DNA of 64,000 nucleotides from Chrysopilus asiliformis. Taxonomy: Eukaryota > Arthropoda > Insecta > Diptera > Rhagionidae. Positions 35,581-45,067 of the stretch are shown in pieces. The notes under the pieces were generated by a model. It was not told the DNA's origin and did no database searches. It saw nothing but the letters and a program-made list of their open reading frames with translations. The stretch is from contig OZ035960.1 in assembly GCA_964034945.1 (NCBI GenBank), positions 22,307,487 to 22,371,486 on the forward strand. Direction: 5' to 3'. Positions within the stretch are counted from its first letter, which is position 1; every line of letters begins with the position of its first letter. The position numbers were made by a program, and so were the translations under genes.

Positions 35581-35780
35581 TCATCATCTCATATAATTCG
35601 GATGGACCGATCAGAAGAATCAAAATCAATTGTTCGTCCATCATTGCTGCACATTCACAGCGCCAACTACTCTCTCTTCATCATTATCTCATACAATCAT
35701 GATGGACCGATCAGAAGAATCAAAATCAATTGCTCTGCCATCATTACTGTACATGCACAGCGCCAACTAGTCACCGGGAA
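35581..35780 (-). repeat. 100-bp tandem duplication in the Gypsy 3' untranslated part
   Basis: GATGGACCGATCAGAAGAAT occurs at 35601 and exactly 100 bases later at 35701. CAGCGCCAACTA recurs at 35658 and 35758. The two units differ at scattered positions, so the duplication is not brand new. Confidence 0.85.
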
Positions 35781-36250
35781 GGAAACCCAGAGTCTAGCGA
35801 CCTTCTCTTCTATCCTAGTGACCATAAGTCACTCATGCCGACTCATAGTTGATAACCAATTCAAAAATAAGAAAATTTAGAAGACTTCCTTACCAGTTAC
35901 ACTCGGTGAGATATTGGATTATCGTTGGGGGTGCCTCGGTGGGCTGCCGATCGCGGCTGACGTAACGAAGATATGTCTATTCTTTATTCTTATAAAATTT
36001 GAGGATGGATTGTAATGAATAATTTTTCTTAATTCTATGATTTTTTTTTTTTTTTTTTTTTTTAATCTATTTTTAGTTAAATTCTTAAATTCAATTTTTC
36101 ATCTTGCAAAGTGTATAATACAAAAAAAAACTTCTTTTGAAAACCTTTAAAAATACTCATTGATGGTTGAGGAACAGTTTGATAAAAAAAAAATTAACAG
36201 AAAATAAATTAAAATGCATTCGGAAGAAAACTATGAATGACCGCTGTTTC

Positions 36251-39200
36251 TTACTTGGTGCTTGTTTCAGTCAGCTCGTCGTCCGAACTGAATTCCAACT
36301 CCAAGTCGCTAAAATTGCAGAAGGGCTTCATACGATCAGCTGCCCAAACCGAATTGAAAGCTCGTCCCGATATTTTAATCCCGGGTGGATCAGTCAAAAC
36401 ATATCTGTCATTTCCCAATACCTTTTGGACCATGTAGGGACCCTTGTATTTGGGCAAGTGTTTACGTGGCATTCCGGTAGCGGGTGGATCGGATTTTATC
36501 AAAACGGTGTCCCCTTCCGTATACTTTTTAGGAGGCAGTTTTTGTGAATTGACTCGAGCAGCCTGCATTTCCCTGTTATGATGAATTTTATCTGCTGCCT
36601 TTATCCTTATTTCTGCAATAGTTAAAGCGCGATCCTCCTCTTTTTCGTTCATGACGTCTCCATGTATTGCCGCGGTCAACTGGTTTTTTAATAAGCCCTT
36701 CGGTCTGTATCCCAACAATAATTCGTGTGCCGACTGTTTTGTGACTTTATGCGGAATGCTATTCAAACCCCATTGGATCTCGTGAAGGTGTGTGTCCCAA
36801 TCTCGGCCGTCAGGGCGCTCGGTCATGCTGGATATAGCCGCACTAACCGTGCGAAAATACCGTTCTATCTGTCCATTCGCCCGGGGCGTTTGGACAGCTG
36901 TTTTAATATGGCGAATTCCATGGGTACCACAAAATTCCTCAAATGCTTTAGAGGTGAAGGAGGTACCACGGTCACTGACAATTTGTGCGGGCATTCCGAA
37001 GAATTGCGTCAACTCAATCAAGGTTTTGATAACAGGTGTCGTGCTGGTATTGCGTACAGGTCTAAGAATGATAAACTTAGTGAAAGCGTCTATTATACCT
37101 ATCAAATGCGTATTCTGTTTGGAGCTTTTTGGATAGGGACCCAAATGGTCAATATGGATTGTTTGAAATGGGACTGGTTCGGTACTGTACGAGTTTAGTT
37201 GATGATGTGTTTCATCATTTCCTCTCTTATTGTAAGCGCAGGGCATACAATTGTCGATGTACTTCTTAACAAACACTCGCATTTTAGCGAACCAATATGT
37301 TTGTTTAATATGGTCGCAAGTTCTTTCAAGAGCCGGATGACCGAGCTCATCATGGGATGTTCGGACAATTTGCCATCTGATATTTGCTGGTACCACAAAT
37401 CGATTTCCGTCAGATGTTTTACGGAATAATTTCGTGCCCTTAAGGAGAAAATCTTTCGCAAACGGAGAGTGCTTTGCACGGGTTTCGTCGGTTAATGTAT
37501 TTATGATGTCATTGATGTAGGGGTCTTTTCTTTGTAATATAGTGACCCAATCCTGTTCTTCTAAACTGACCACAAGGACTTCATTGCCGACCTCTTCTGG
37601 TTCTGAGGCCTGGCCACAAACGGATCGGCTTAATGCATCCACATGTGCCATCGATGTACCCGGTCTATACCGCAGGTCAAAGTCGTACTGCTGGATCTTG
37701 AGCCACCACCGAGCAATTTTCGGAATGAGCTCCTTCTTGTCCTTGGTAGCTTTGAGAGATGCACAATCTGTAAGGACCGTGAATGATTTTCCCAGAAGAT
37801 AATATTTAAATCTCTCTAGACTTTCTACCACAGCCAAGGTCTCGAGCTCGTAACTATGATAGCGCTGTTCCGCATCGGTCGTGGCTCTACTAAAATAGGA
37901 TACTGGTTGCCGTTTATTGTTCTCGTCCATCTGTAGTAATATACCTGCCAGACCACGAGTACTAGCATCCGTATGCAGCTCGTGTTGTGCGTACGGGTCA
38001 TAGATCGCAAGTACTGGACGTGTTGATAATTGTTCCTTGAGGTTTTGGAATGATTGCTCTTGAGCTGCAGTCCACATAAACGTAACGTCCTTTTTTAGAA
38101 GCCCATTCAGTGGTAAAGCGATTTTAGCATAGTCGCGGATGTATCTGCGAAAATAGCTGGTTAAACCCAGAAATTGTCTCACTTCTTTAGCGTTAGTTGG
38201 AGTAGGGTAATTTTTGACAACTTCGGATTTTCTAAGCCCAGGACGCACAGTTCCCTGACTTATCTCGTGGCCAAGAAAGTTGATGGTATGCTTTAAGAAG
38301 AAACATTTATTTACATTAAGCGTTAATTTTGCTTCTCGTAAAACCTTCAGAACCTTCTCTAGAACTTCTAGAGCCTCATCGACAGAAGAACAGGCTAACA
38401 GCATATCGTCCATGAAGACACGTAGACGGGGATCATTGACTCTTCTTTTTACCTTGTCCATTAATCTCATGAAGGCTGCAGGCGCATTGGACAACCCGAA
38501 ACCCATCCTCTTAAATTGGTAGTGCCCATCAGGTGTGATAAATGCTGTGAGATGTCGACTATCGGGGTGTACAGATACTTGGTGGTAACCGGCCCAGAAA
38601 TCCAGTGCAATGAAGACACTAGCCTTTGCCGAGGCGTTAAGGGATTCCTCGATATTGGCTATGGGAAATCGATCTTTGACCGTGACCGCATTGAGTAGAC
38701 GGTAATCGACGCACATTCTGAACGTTCCATCCTTCTTTTGGACTAGGATAACCGGACTAGCAAATTCAGACGAAGATTCCTCAATAATGTCATTGTCTAA
38801 CAGGTCTTTAATAATGTTACGCAATGCTTCGCCATGGTGAAATGGCACGCGATGAGGTCGACTATTGATTGGACTTGGGTCTTTCAACTCGATCGCGAGT
38901 TCTACCCACTGTGACTTCCCAAGATCCGCAGTCTCCTTGGCGAAACAATCGCGATACGTGTTTACTAATTCAAGTAACCTGCCCTTAAGTTCTGGTGTAG
39001 ATAGCTCACCCATTTGTAGGTCTTCAGCCAGTATTGGCTGTTGGACAACTCTCATTTGTTGATTCACTGTTTTAATTGTTGGTACCGCAACATCAAGAGG
39101 GCAGTCGGGATCGCGAAGGATTTCTATTTTACCCCATTTCTTAATAACCAGTACGCCGGGCCGATTAGTAAATGTTTGTCCTATCATTACTGGCGTATCT

Positions 39201-40333
39201 TGTGCCTCATCCTCAACCACAACAATATCAGTACGTAGCGATACTTCACCTATCGTGACTGTTTTTTTTAGTCTCCCCAATGAACGGCATTTCCCACCGC
39301 CAAATCCAGTCAACCGTCCACCAGGATCACTTTCCGGTTTCCATCGCCGTGCCTGACAATCGGATTTTCTAATCGTCGTCACCTCGCTTCCGAGATCGAT
39401 AAACGCATCGAAGTAGTATCCGTCGATTAGAATTTTTTGATGTAATTCGGATTTACGTTTATCGACTACCCTAACCTTAAAATTTTCCTTATTAGGACCG
39501 TCCCGTTTGAAGTTATCAAAGCGTTTAGTGCACCTTGCGGCCATATGTCCCGAGGCACCGCACTTAAAACATCTACCCATGAAGGGGTTCCTTTCTTTTC
39601 TATGGAAGCTTTCACGCGGCGGCTGGTGTTTTGGATATTCAAAACGATTTTTGGATTGATTTGGATATTCAGTCTGATTTTTAGATTGATTTCCTTCGGT
39701 CAAGGGCGCTCGTGATAAATTTAAAGATTCATATGCTTTTATCCGTCTCAGGATCTCAATAGGATCGGAGCAAGGCAAAACCGTTAAGATGTTTTGAAGT
39801 TCTTTATCATTGAGACCGGATATGATATATTTAATGGTTATTTCATTACTTAAATTTATCGACTTGGCTAAGGCAACCTTTTCATAAAAATAGGTCTCTA
39901 CGATTTCACCACGAGTTTTTTTTCGTGCCGCTAATTTTGCGTGAATCGTTGCTTCATCAACAATCGACGGGAAACTAGATATAATTTCAGTTTTGAAGGA
40001 CTCCCAGTCTGAAAAGCTACCGTGTTTCGTTTGGAGCCAGAATTTTGCCGCGCCCGACAGTCGGAGACTCGCATAAAACAACGCGGTTTGATCATCCCAG
40101 AAATAGACAGTTTTTAAACGATCCACCAGAGCTACCCATTGTACAACACCGAGACTATTATGAGACCCCGGAATTAACTCGGGAATCAATGTTTTAATTT
40201 CCTCAACTCCTAAGCGAAACCCTTGTGCAACATGAACGGCCGTTGAAGACGACGCAGACTGTATTATGGGACTGAGACTGTCCCCGGGATTCGCCCGTTT
40301 ACGTCTACCCCGCGTTCCTATTCCATCTCCCAT
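36251..40333 (-). CDS. Gypsy gag-pol polyprotein, 1360 residues
   Basis: A single uninterrupted frame from ATG at 40333. In order: gag-like helical region (about 45-200); CCHC zinc knuckle (Cys255, Cys258, His263, Cys268); retropepsin-like protease around Asp313, where the usual D-S/T-G triad reads D-L-G; reverse transcriptase (about 490-690, with LDFWAGYHQV and the FMDD active site at 640-643); RNase H (about 780-900, Asp789 in HTDAS, a candidate Glu at 829 or 831, Asp856); integrase with an HHCC finger (His994, His999, Cys1029, Cys1032) and a DD35E core (Asp1062, Asp1121, Glu1157), then a C-terminal chromatin- or DNA-binding tail. It copies element RNA to cDNA and integrates it. Gag and pol are fused in one frame, without the frameshift many families use. 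The odd protease triad may weaken processing. Opposite-strand frames are shadows. Confidence 0.95.
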   Translation of the reverse strand: MGDGIGTRGRRKRANPGDSLSPIIQSASSSTAVHVAQGFRLGVEEIKTLIPELIPGSHNSLGVVQWVALVDRLKTVYFWDDQTALFYASLRLSGAAKFWLQTKHGSFSDWESFKTEIISSFPSIVDEATIHAKLAARKKTRGEIVETYFYEKVALAKSINLSNEITIKYIISGLNDKELQNILTVLPCSDPIEILRRIKAYESLNLSRAPLTEGNQSKNQTEYPNQSKNRFEYPKHQPPRESFHRKERNPFMGRCFKCGASGHMAARCTKRFDNFKRDGPNKENFKVRVVDKRKSELHQKILIDGYYFDAFIDLGSEVTTIRKSDCQARRWKPESDPGGRLTGFGGGKCRSLGRLKKTVTIGEVSLRTDIVVVEDEAQDTPVMIGQTFTNRPGVLVIKKWGKIEILRDPDCPLDVAVPTIKTVNQQMRVVQQPILAEDLQMGELSTPELKGRLLELVNTYRDCFAKETADLGKSQWVELAIELKDPSPINSRPHRVPFHHGEALRNIIKDLLDNDIIEESSSEFASPVILVQKKDGTFRMCVDYRLLNAVTVKDRFPIANIEESLNASAKASVFIALDFWAGYHQVSVHPDSRHLTAFITPDGHYQFKRMGFGLSNAPAAFMRLMDKVKRRVNDPRLRVFMDDMLLACSSVDEALEVLEKVLKVLREAKLTLNVNKCFFLKHTINFLGHEISQGTVRPGLRKSEVVKNYPTPTNAKEVRQFLGLTSYFRRYIRDYAKIALPLNGLLKKDVTFMWTAAQEQSFQNLKEQLSTRPVLAIYDPYAQHELHTDASTRGLAGILLQMDENNKRQPVSYFSRATTDAEQRYHSYELETLAVVESLERFKYYLLGKSFTVLTDCASLKATKDKKELIPKIARWWLKIQQYDFDLRYRPGTSMAHVDALSRSVCGQASEPEEVGNEVLVVSLEEQDWVTILQRKDPYINDIINTLTDETRAKHSPFAKDFLLKGTKLFRKTSDGNRFVVPANIRWQIVRTSHDELGHPALERTCDHIKQTYWFAKMRVFVKKYIDNCMPCAYNKRGNDETHHQLNSYSTEPVPFQTIHIDHLGPYPKSSKQNTHLIGIIDAFTKFIILRPVRNTSTTPVIKTLIELTQFFGMPAQIVSDRGTSFTSKAFEEFCGTHGIRHIKTAVQTPRANGQIERYFRTVSAAISSMTERPDGRDWDTHLHEIQWGLNSIPHKVTKQSAHELLLGYRPKGLLKNQLTAAIHGDVMNEKEEDRALTIAEIRIKAADKIHHNREMQAARVNSQKLPPKKYTEGDTVLIKSDPPATGMPRKHLPKYKGPYMVQKVLGNDRYVLTDPPGIKISGRAFNSVWAADRMKPFCNFSDLELEFSSDDELTETSTK

Positions 40334-41010
40334 CTTGAGTTTAACAATATATTCGGAAATTTATGTAACAAAAATGATTTCACTTATATTCGGCAATTTA
40401 TGCTAAAAAAAAAGATTCTAAACAAAAGAAAAAAAAAACAGGACTTAACTAAATCCCTCGCTGGGCAGCAGCCACCCCGTATTCGTTCCGTGTATGACAA
40501 CTGGTATTTTCGCCTTTCACACTTTTCTGTTTTCACGTTTTATTTATGCTAACTTATTTAGCGATTTTATTTAACGATTTTATCTAAATGTTTTTTTTTT
40601 ATATAACACGATTTCACAAGCGTCCTCTCAGCCTTCACACTGGATCTTGAATGCGAAATCAAGAGAAAAAGCCAGTCACACCAGCGTACTTAAAAAAAAA
40701 CAATAGAACACTGTTAGACACAGTTGTACAGTGATTCTCCTCTCTCGCCTGCCGGCTACGCTGTGTAAAAGAATTCGCAAAGCGCATGTATGCGTGTAGC
40801 GATACTTTCATGTTATGCGCAACGAATTTAATGCCGGACTCGAGTGCAAAATCCACTCAAGTCGTTTGGTATTCCTTCTTCGCTCACGGATAAAGCACAC
40901 TGGCTGTGTTTATATGTGTGAGGTCAACAACGAACAAAATGGCGACGGCCTGCTATGCATTCAAACCCATGAAGAACCGATAAATAGGGTTCCATTCCAC
41001 TTCTGAAAAA

Positions 41011-41284
41011 TATAACAAATAATTTGGAAGACACAGGAATACCTTACTGAATGCCGCTTCGTTGGTAGACCCGCCGTTGCGCCCCACACCTGATGACCTC
41101 TGAAGCTTAGGGTTAGTGTTCTTCTACCATGTGAGGCTCCTTTCTTATCCTCGATCTCTCACAGACTAACGCTTCAATTGCCTCAGGCCGCAACGACGGG
41201 CCACCCTCACCCGGACACTGTAATCAGTGCTACCAGGCGGGCAGTTTCTCCTATCTTTTGAATCGGGGATTTCAAACTCTTACA
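41011..41284 (-). repeat. 5' LTR of the Gypsy element
   Basis: Upstream LTR in the element's sense, expected to hold its promoter. Its sequence is identical by eye to 35188-35461. The untranslated leader is 40334-41010. Confidence 0.9.
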
Positions 41285-41874
41285 ATATTATATTTCCGAT
41301 TTATAATATATCTAACTTTTTCGATTTTTTCGAGGGGTTTCGCATTTTTTCGAAGTAAAATATGTTATATTATCAGTAAAATTGCATTCCCCATATAATT
41401 TTTGTCTATATATCCGAAAAAATAGAATTTAAAATCTATGTCATATGAAATTCTAATACAATATTATCATACGCAAACGTAGACATGACTCGGATCCGAA
41501 AATAAATAAACACTTCAAAAATAACTTTTACTCTTTAAAAAATTACTTTAACTCTTCAAAAATAAAACCGGCTAGATATTTTTATATACTCTTCTCTCTT
41601 TAGCAAAACATAAAGTACTTGTTATGAAAGTTTTATGAGAATATCAATAAACTCTCATTAGAATTCAAATAGTGTTCTTATGAGACTTTCGTGACTCTTA
41701 CAAAAAGAACTGATGACTTGTTATAAAATAAAAAAAGTTCTCATAAGTGCGCCATTTAAGCCTCATGAGCCACTCATAAAACAGTTGTAGCATTCTACAA
41801 GGGTGAAATAGCCCTGTATGAAAACTCTCAAAAGACTCTAGTAGAGTCTTATGAGACGAAAATTGTTAGTTGGG

Positions 41875-43444
41875 TCACCATCCTGTTTAGTATGCAACAT
41901 CACGAAGCGAAATATACGTTTTTTCCTCTGATTTAAAAAAAAACGGCCAGTACAAATAACCAAATAATCTTCGGCTTGCTAGAGTGAAATTTACATAACC
42001 TATACCTAAATACGCTTGCGCAAACAAAAGTAAAGTGACTGGCGAAAAGCGTAAAAAAAACATACCATTTTAAAATAGGCAATTTAATTTGTTTTTACTT
42101 TAGTCGTTTTTTATGCCGCCTTTGAAAGATCTAGCCGAGCATCTTTTCAAGATCAACATTTCAAAGTTACAGGTTTTAGGGAAAAATTCACAAAATACGT
42201 CGCAATAACTACAATTTCATTTTTTTTTAATGTTGTATGAAATTTAAATTGAAATAATAGTTTTAAAAATATACAAAATGTTCAACCATTCTATGAGTTA
42301 ATTGAATTCTTAAAGGGTGTTGTTGTTTTTTCTTTAAAAAAAAACAGGAAGGGATTTAGTGGCTTTTTTTTGTTTGGCAAAAATGATTTCATTGTTGTGT
42401 GATTTCTTGATCATTTCCGTTTTACGGTAGTCATGTGGCTACCAAACCCTAAAGATTTCACACGAGCTCAATATTTTTGGTTTTTTTTTTCCTGTGCGTG
42501 TTTAATTTGCAACATGTGTGGTTACTTTGTAACACTTAAATAAGGCTGATTTGCATTTCAAGTGGCACGATGCTTACTCATAAAAAACATAAGAAAAACT
42601 ACAATTTGCCAGGGGACCATCGTTAAATACTCTATATGAAGACAGACGGAGTTTCAATTTAAAAAATTATATTTGTTTAAGGGGGAGGGAAGGGAGTGTA
42701 GCCTGATGGGATTTCGGTGCATGGGAAGGATTATGTAAAATCATATTCTAAACTCTTGTCTTTCCAATTTTTACGATTCGACCCACTATGTTCGAGAAAA
42801 TTGCAATGAACAAAGGCTGATAAAAAAACTTAAGGATTTGAAAAAATAGGATTGATTTATGATGCAGGCGTGCTCGATTTACGGCTAAATTGCGTTGTTT
42901 TGCGTCGTATATCGAAACGTCGTATATTAAGAAGTCTTAAATCGAGAAATCTTGATCCGAAAAAGGTCTGTAGATAAAAAGCAAGAAAAGCTTTAGAATT
43001 TTAACTCAATATTTTAATCACTACAAGGATGTAAAATTGAAAGTCTGTATCTCAGTATGACCAAACTTGGCTCAACAAACACTCAACGATTTAGATCCCG
43101 TGTTTTCCTTTTTCACCCTATCGATTGGTAAAAACTGGATCGCAGTCTATTTAGCGATTTGTAAAATTGAAGGCTTAAATAGTTGTCTTTCCTACCGAAA
43201 TCTAATTCATCTCATCCTGGTAACCCTCACTTCTGCTATCTCCGGAATCGTAATGGGATTTTATCTATATTTTCACCAATAAACGCGAACGACTAATTGT
43301 AAGTAAAACGGAAAGCCGAAGATGAGAAAATCCACAAAGAGTCAATTCCGGATTGAGGCATGTTGTGCTGGGTTCCCGGAAACTAAACATTTGTCATAGA
43401 ATTATGCAATCTATTGTTGTAGTTTTTTTAATAACTAAAAATAT
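41875..43444. other. Intron DNA with family B and C pieces, no gene
   Basis: About 42580-42800 is a family B piece (AACATAAGAAAAACTACAATT, AGGGGACCATCGTTAAATAC). About 43345-43400 is a family C piece (GGCATGTTG, GGTTCCCGGAAACTAAAC). The frame at 43067-43282 is not recognised: it opens on TTG and reads as a short hydrophobic stretch. Confidence 0.5.
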
Positions 43445-44395
43445 TAACGACAAAAGGTTTTGATTTCCGCATGTCCCTTCCGTCTGTCTGTCCGTCCATC
43501 TGTGAACACCATAACAATCGAAAGGATTGAGCTAGAGACTTGAAATTTTTTATAGTTACGTTTCTCGTAAATGGCTAGGCTAACCCCCGTCGCACACTCC
43601 AGCTAAGCGAGCTCAACTACGTGAGCTAAGTTTCTCGCTGAAAGTAAAATCCTTAGCATTTGCATTGACGACTGCACACTTCAGCGAAACTATGAAACTA
43701 CATCGCGTAGTTATGGGCGACGCGGACTAAGCTCGCTCGCGTAGTTCAGACCTCAACTACGCGAACGACTTCGCTGGCATCGCTGACACTCACATATAAA
43801 TATTTTCGGCGTTATACAGTGTAGAATCGGTGTTTGCAAAAGTGTAGTATTTTGTGGACATAAAAGTGTAAGGAAAACGTGAAAATTGACTTCTTTTGCG
43901 GAATATTTTCAATCGCGTTAAATAATTTATATCTACAAATGGCTGCAGATAAAGTGGAAAAATGCATATATTTACCGAAAATATCGCCGCGTAGCTTAGC
44001 TCAAGTGTGCAACGAGGTGAGCTAACCCAGCTAGGCTATGTAACTATAGCTAGCCTCGCTCACATAGCTTAGTTGAAGTGTGCGACGGGGGTTAGTTCTT
44101 GAATGGGTAAAATTGGACGATTCCTTCCCGCCTCCCCCTTAAAAACAAAACAGTTTTTTTCAATTTTCACGAAAACGGTAAGTCTTATTGAAAAATTTAT
44201 AAAGGTAAAATCTTTTTAGAATGAAATTTTATATAATCGTTCCATCCATCAAAATCCAATTGGACCACTCCTTTCTCCCTCTTCTATACAAATGGACTTT
44301 TTAAATAAACATTTTGTCGGTGATAATATAGAGTATTTGACCATTGGCCCCTGGCAATTGTGGCTTTTCTTATGTTTCTAAATAAATTGACGATT
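43445..44395 (+). repeat. Family B repeat, copy interrupted by a MITE
   Basis: GATTTCCGCATGTCC, GTGAACACCATAA and ATTGAGCTAGAGACTTG run into ATAGTTACGTTTCTCGTAAA. The order resumes after the insertion with TTCTTGAATGGGTAAAATTGG, AAAACGGTAAGTC and CATCAAAATCCAATTGG. Same order as 7419-7860. Confidence 0.65.
43583..44092. mobile_element. TA MITE with ACCCCCGTCGCACACT ends, 510 bp, nested
   Basis: ACCCCCGTCGCACACTCC is mirrored by AGTGTGCGACGGGGGT. TA flanks both sides (43581-43582, 44093-44094). Subterminal CTAGCT/AGCTTAG and CGCGTAG words repeat many times. A short reading MAADKVEKCIYLPK starts in the middle (about 43939) and may be a transposase start fossil; this is weak. It is inserted in a family B repeat. 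Confidence 0.85.
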
Positions 44396-45067
44396 AATAT
44401 CTGAACATTAAATTTTTTTGCCCATCCTTACTCCAAACTAGTAAACCCATAGCTCGAAACTGATCAAGAAAAAAACATTAAGAACTCTAAACGTCGAGAT
44501 AATAAAATATTTAAAATAAGTTCTTATTTTTTTAACGCAATGAATAAATTTTCTATTTAAATTAAATTAAAAACTATTCAGTTATTTAAAAACAGCTTGT
44601 TTTCCCAGTTAAATTAAAATGTTAGCCTCGCTAAACCTACCGTGATTTTAGAACATATTTGCTATAGGAATGTAAGTCACTATCCAAGTTTAATAAAATT
44701 TTCATTAGCAGAAATTTTTTAAAATTTTACTACCCTCAACGACAAGTGATTTTATTGTTTGACAAAACAGTAGAAAACGAGCATCTAAATGTGACTTTCA
44801 TGATGGTTTTCCCCATTCGATTGTTTACTGAAACCTTACGTCATGGTACTCATGGTTTAATTTTCGTAGTAAAAATATAACTACTCGTTCAGCATACTAA
44901 TTGAATAACTTAAACTTATTTACCCACAAATTATTTTGAATGGGAAAATTTTACGAAATCGAATGTTATTTGAGGGCGGCAAATCTCAAAGGATTGAAAG
45001 ATTATGATTAAACGATGAGTAACATATGATGTCAAAACTTAATGCGAATCGAAATGCGTAATAATAC
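44396..45067 (-). other. 5' part of the sob-like intron
   Basis: AT-rich, with no bounded element recognised. It begins with the donor GTATTAT at 45067 on the minus strand. Confidence 0.5.

Larger units (their letters stand above)
35188..41284 (-). mobile_element. Ty3/Gypsy LTR retrotransposon, full length, 6097 bp
   Basis: Two 274-bp LTRs, identical by eye (35188-35461 and 41011-41284), flank one gag-pol frame. A 4-bp target duplication ATAT lies at 35184-35187 and 41285-41288. In the element's sense the LTR starts TGTAAGAG and ends GTTATA. There is no env frame after integrase, so this is a retrotransposon and not an errantivirus. Identical LTRs and an open frame point to a recent insertion. 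It lies in the sob-like intron in the same transcriptional sense. A primer-binding site and polypurine tract were not convincingly found. Confidence 0.95.
33561..41874. mobile_element. Old TIR element (CCCAACTAACAA ends) interrupted by two younger elements
   Basis: CCCAACTAACAA at 33561-33572 is mirrored by TTGTTAGTTGGG at 41863-41874. Both subterminal regions are full of CTCATAA/TTATGAG and CTCTTA words, as expected of transposase-binding repeats. Removing the pogo-like element (33985-34970, TA) and the Gypsy element (35188-41284, ATAT) leaves about 1.2 kb. No target duplication is obvious and no transposase frame is visible, so the superfamily is not assigned. Confidence 0.65.
31393..45067 (-). 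other. 13.7-kb intron of the sob-like gene
   Basis: Donor GTATTAT at 45067 and acceptor TTTTAG at 31393 in the minus sense, phase 2. The intron cuts the codon for Arg in HLRDHR of finger 2. It contains, in plus-strand order, a family D repeat, a Tc-type microsatellite region, the nested TIR/pogo/Gypsy complex (33561-41874), family C and B repeats, and a TA MITE. Both ends and the frame are consistent, so the gene is probably functional despite the load. Confidence 0.85.

Noticed and set aside
35404..35880. 158-codon plus-strand frame over the 3' LTR and the 100-bp duplication
   Set aside because: It lies antisense in untranslated element DNA, with a non-protein-like internal repeat caused by the tandem duplication.
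36167..39238. Plus-strand and other-frame translations across the Gypsy gag-pol, up to 157 codons
   Set aside because: Shadows of the 1360-codon frame, with no domain of their own.
40334..41010. tRNA primer-binding site next to the 5' LTR
   Set aside because: A TGGAATGGAACCC word lies about 12 bases from the LTR, but it is not adjacent and I cannot match it to a tRNA 3' end. A polypurine tract next to the other LTR was not visible either.
43067..43282. 71-codon hydrophobic frame as a membrane protein
   Set aside because: It has no ATG at its start and no homology that I recognise, and it sits between repeat fragments in an intron.
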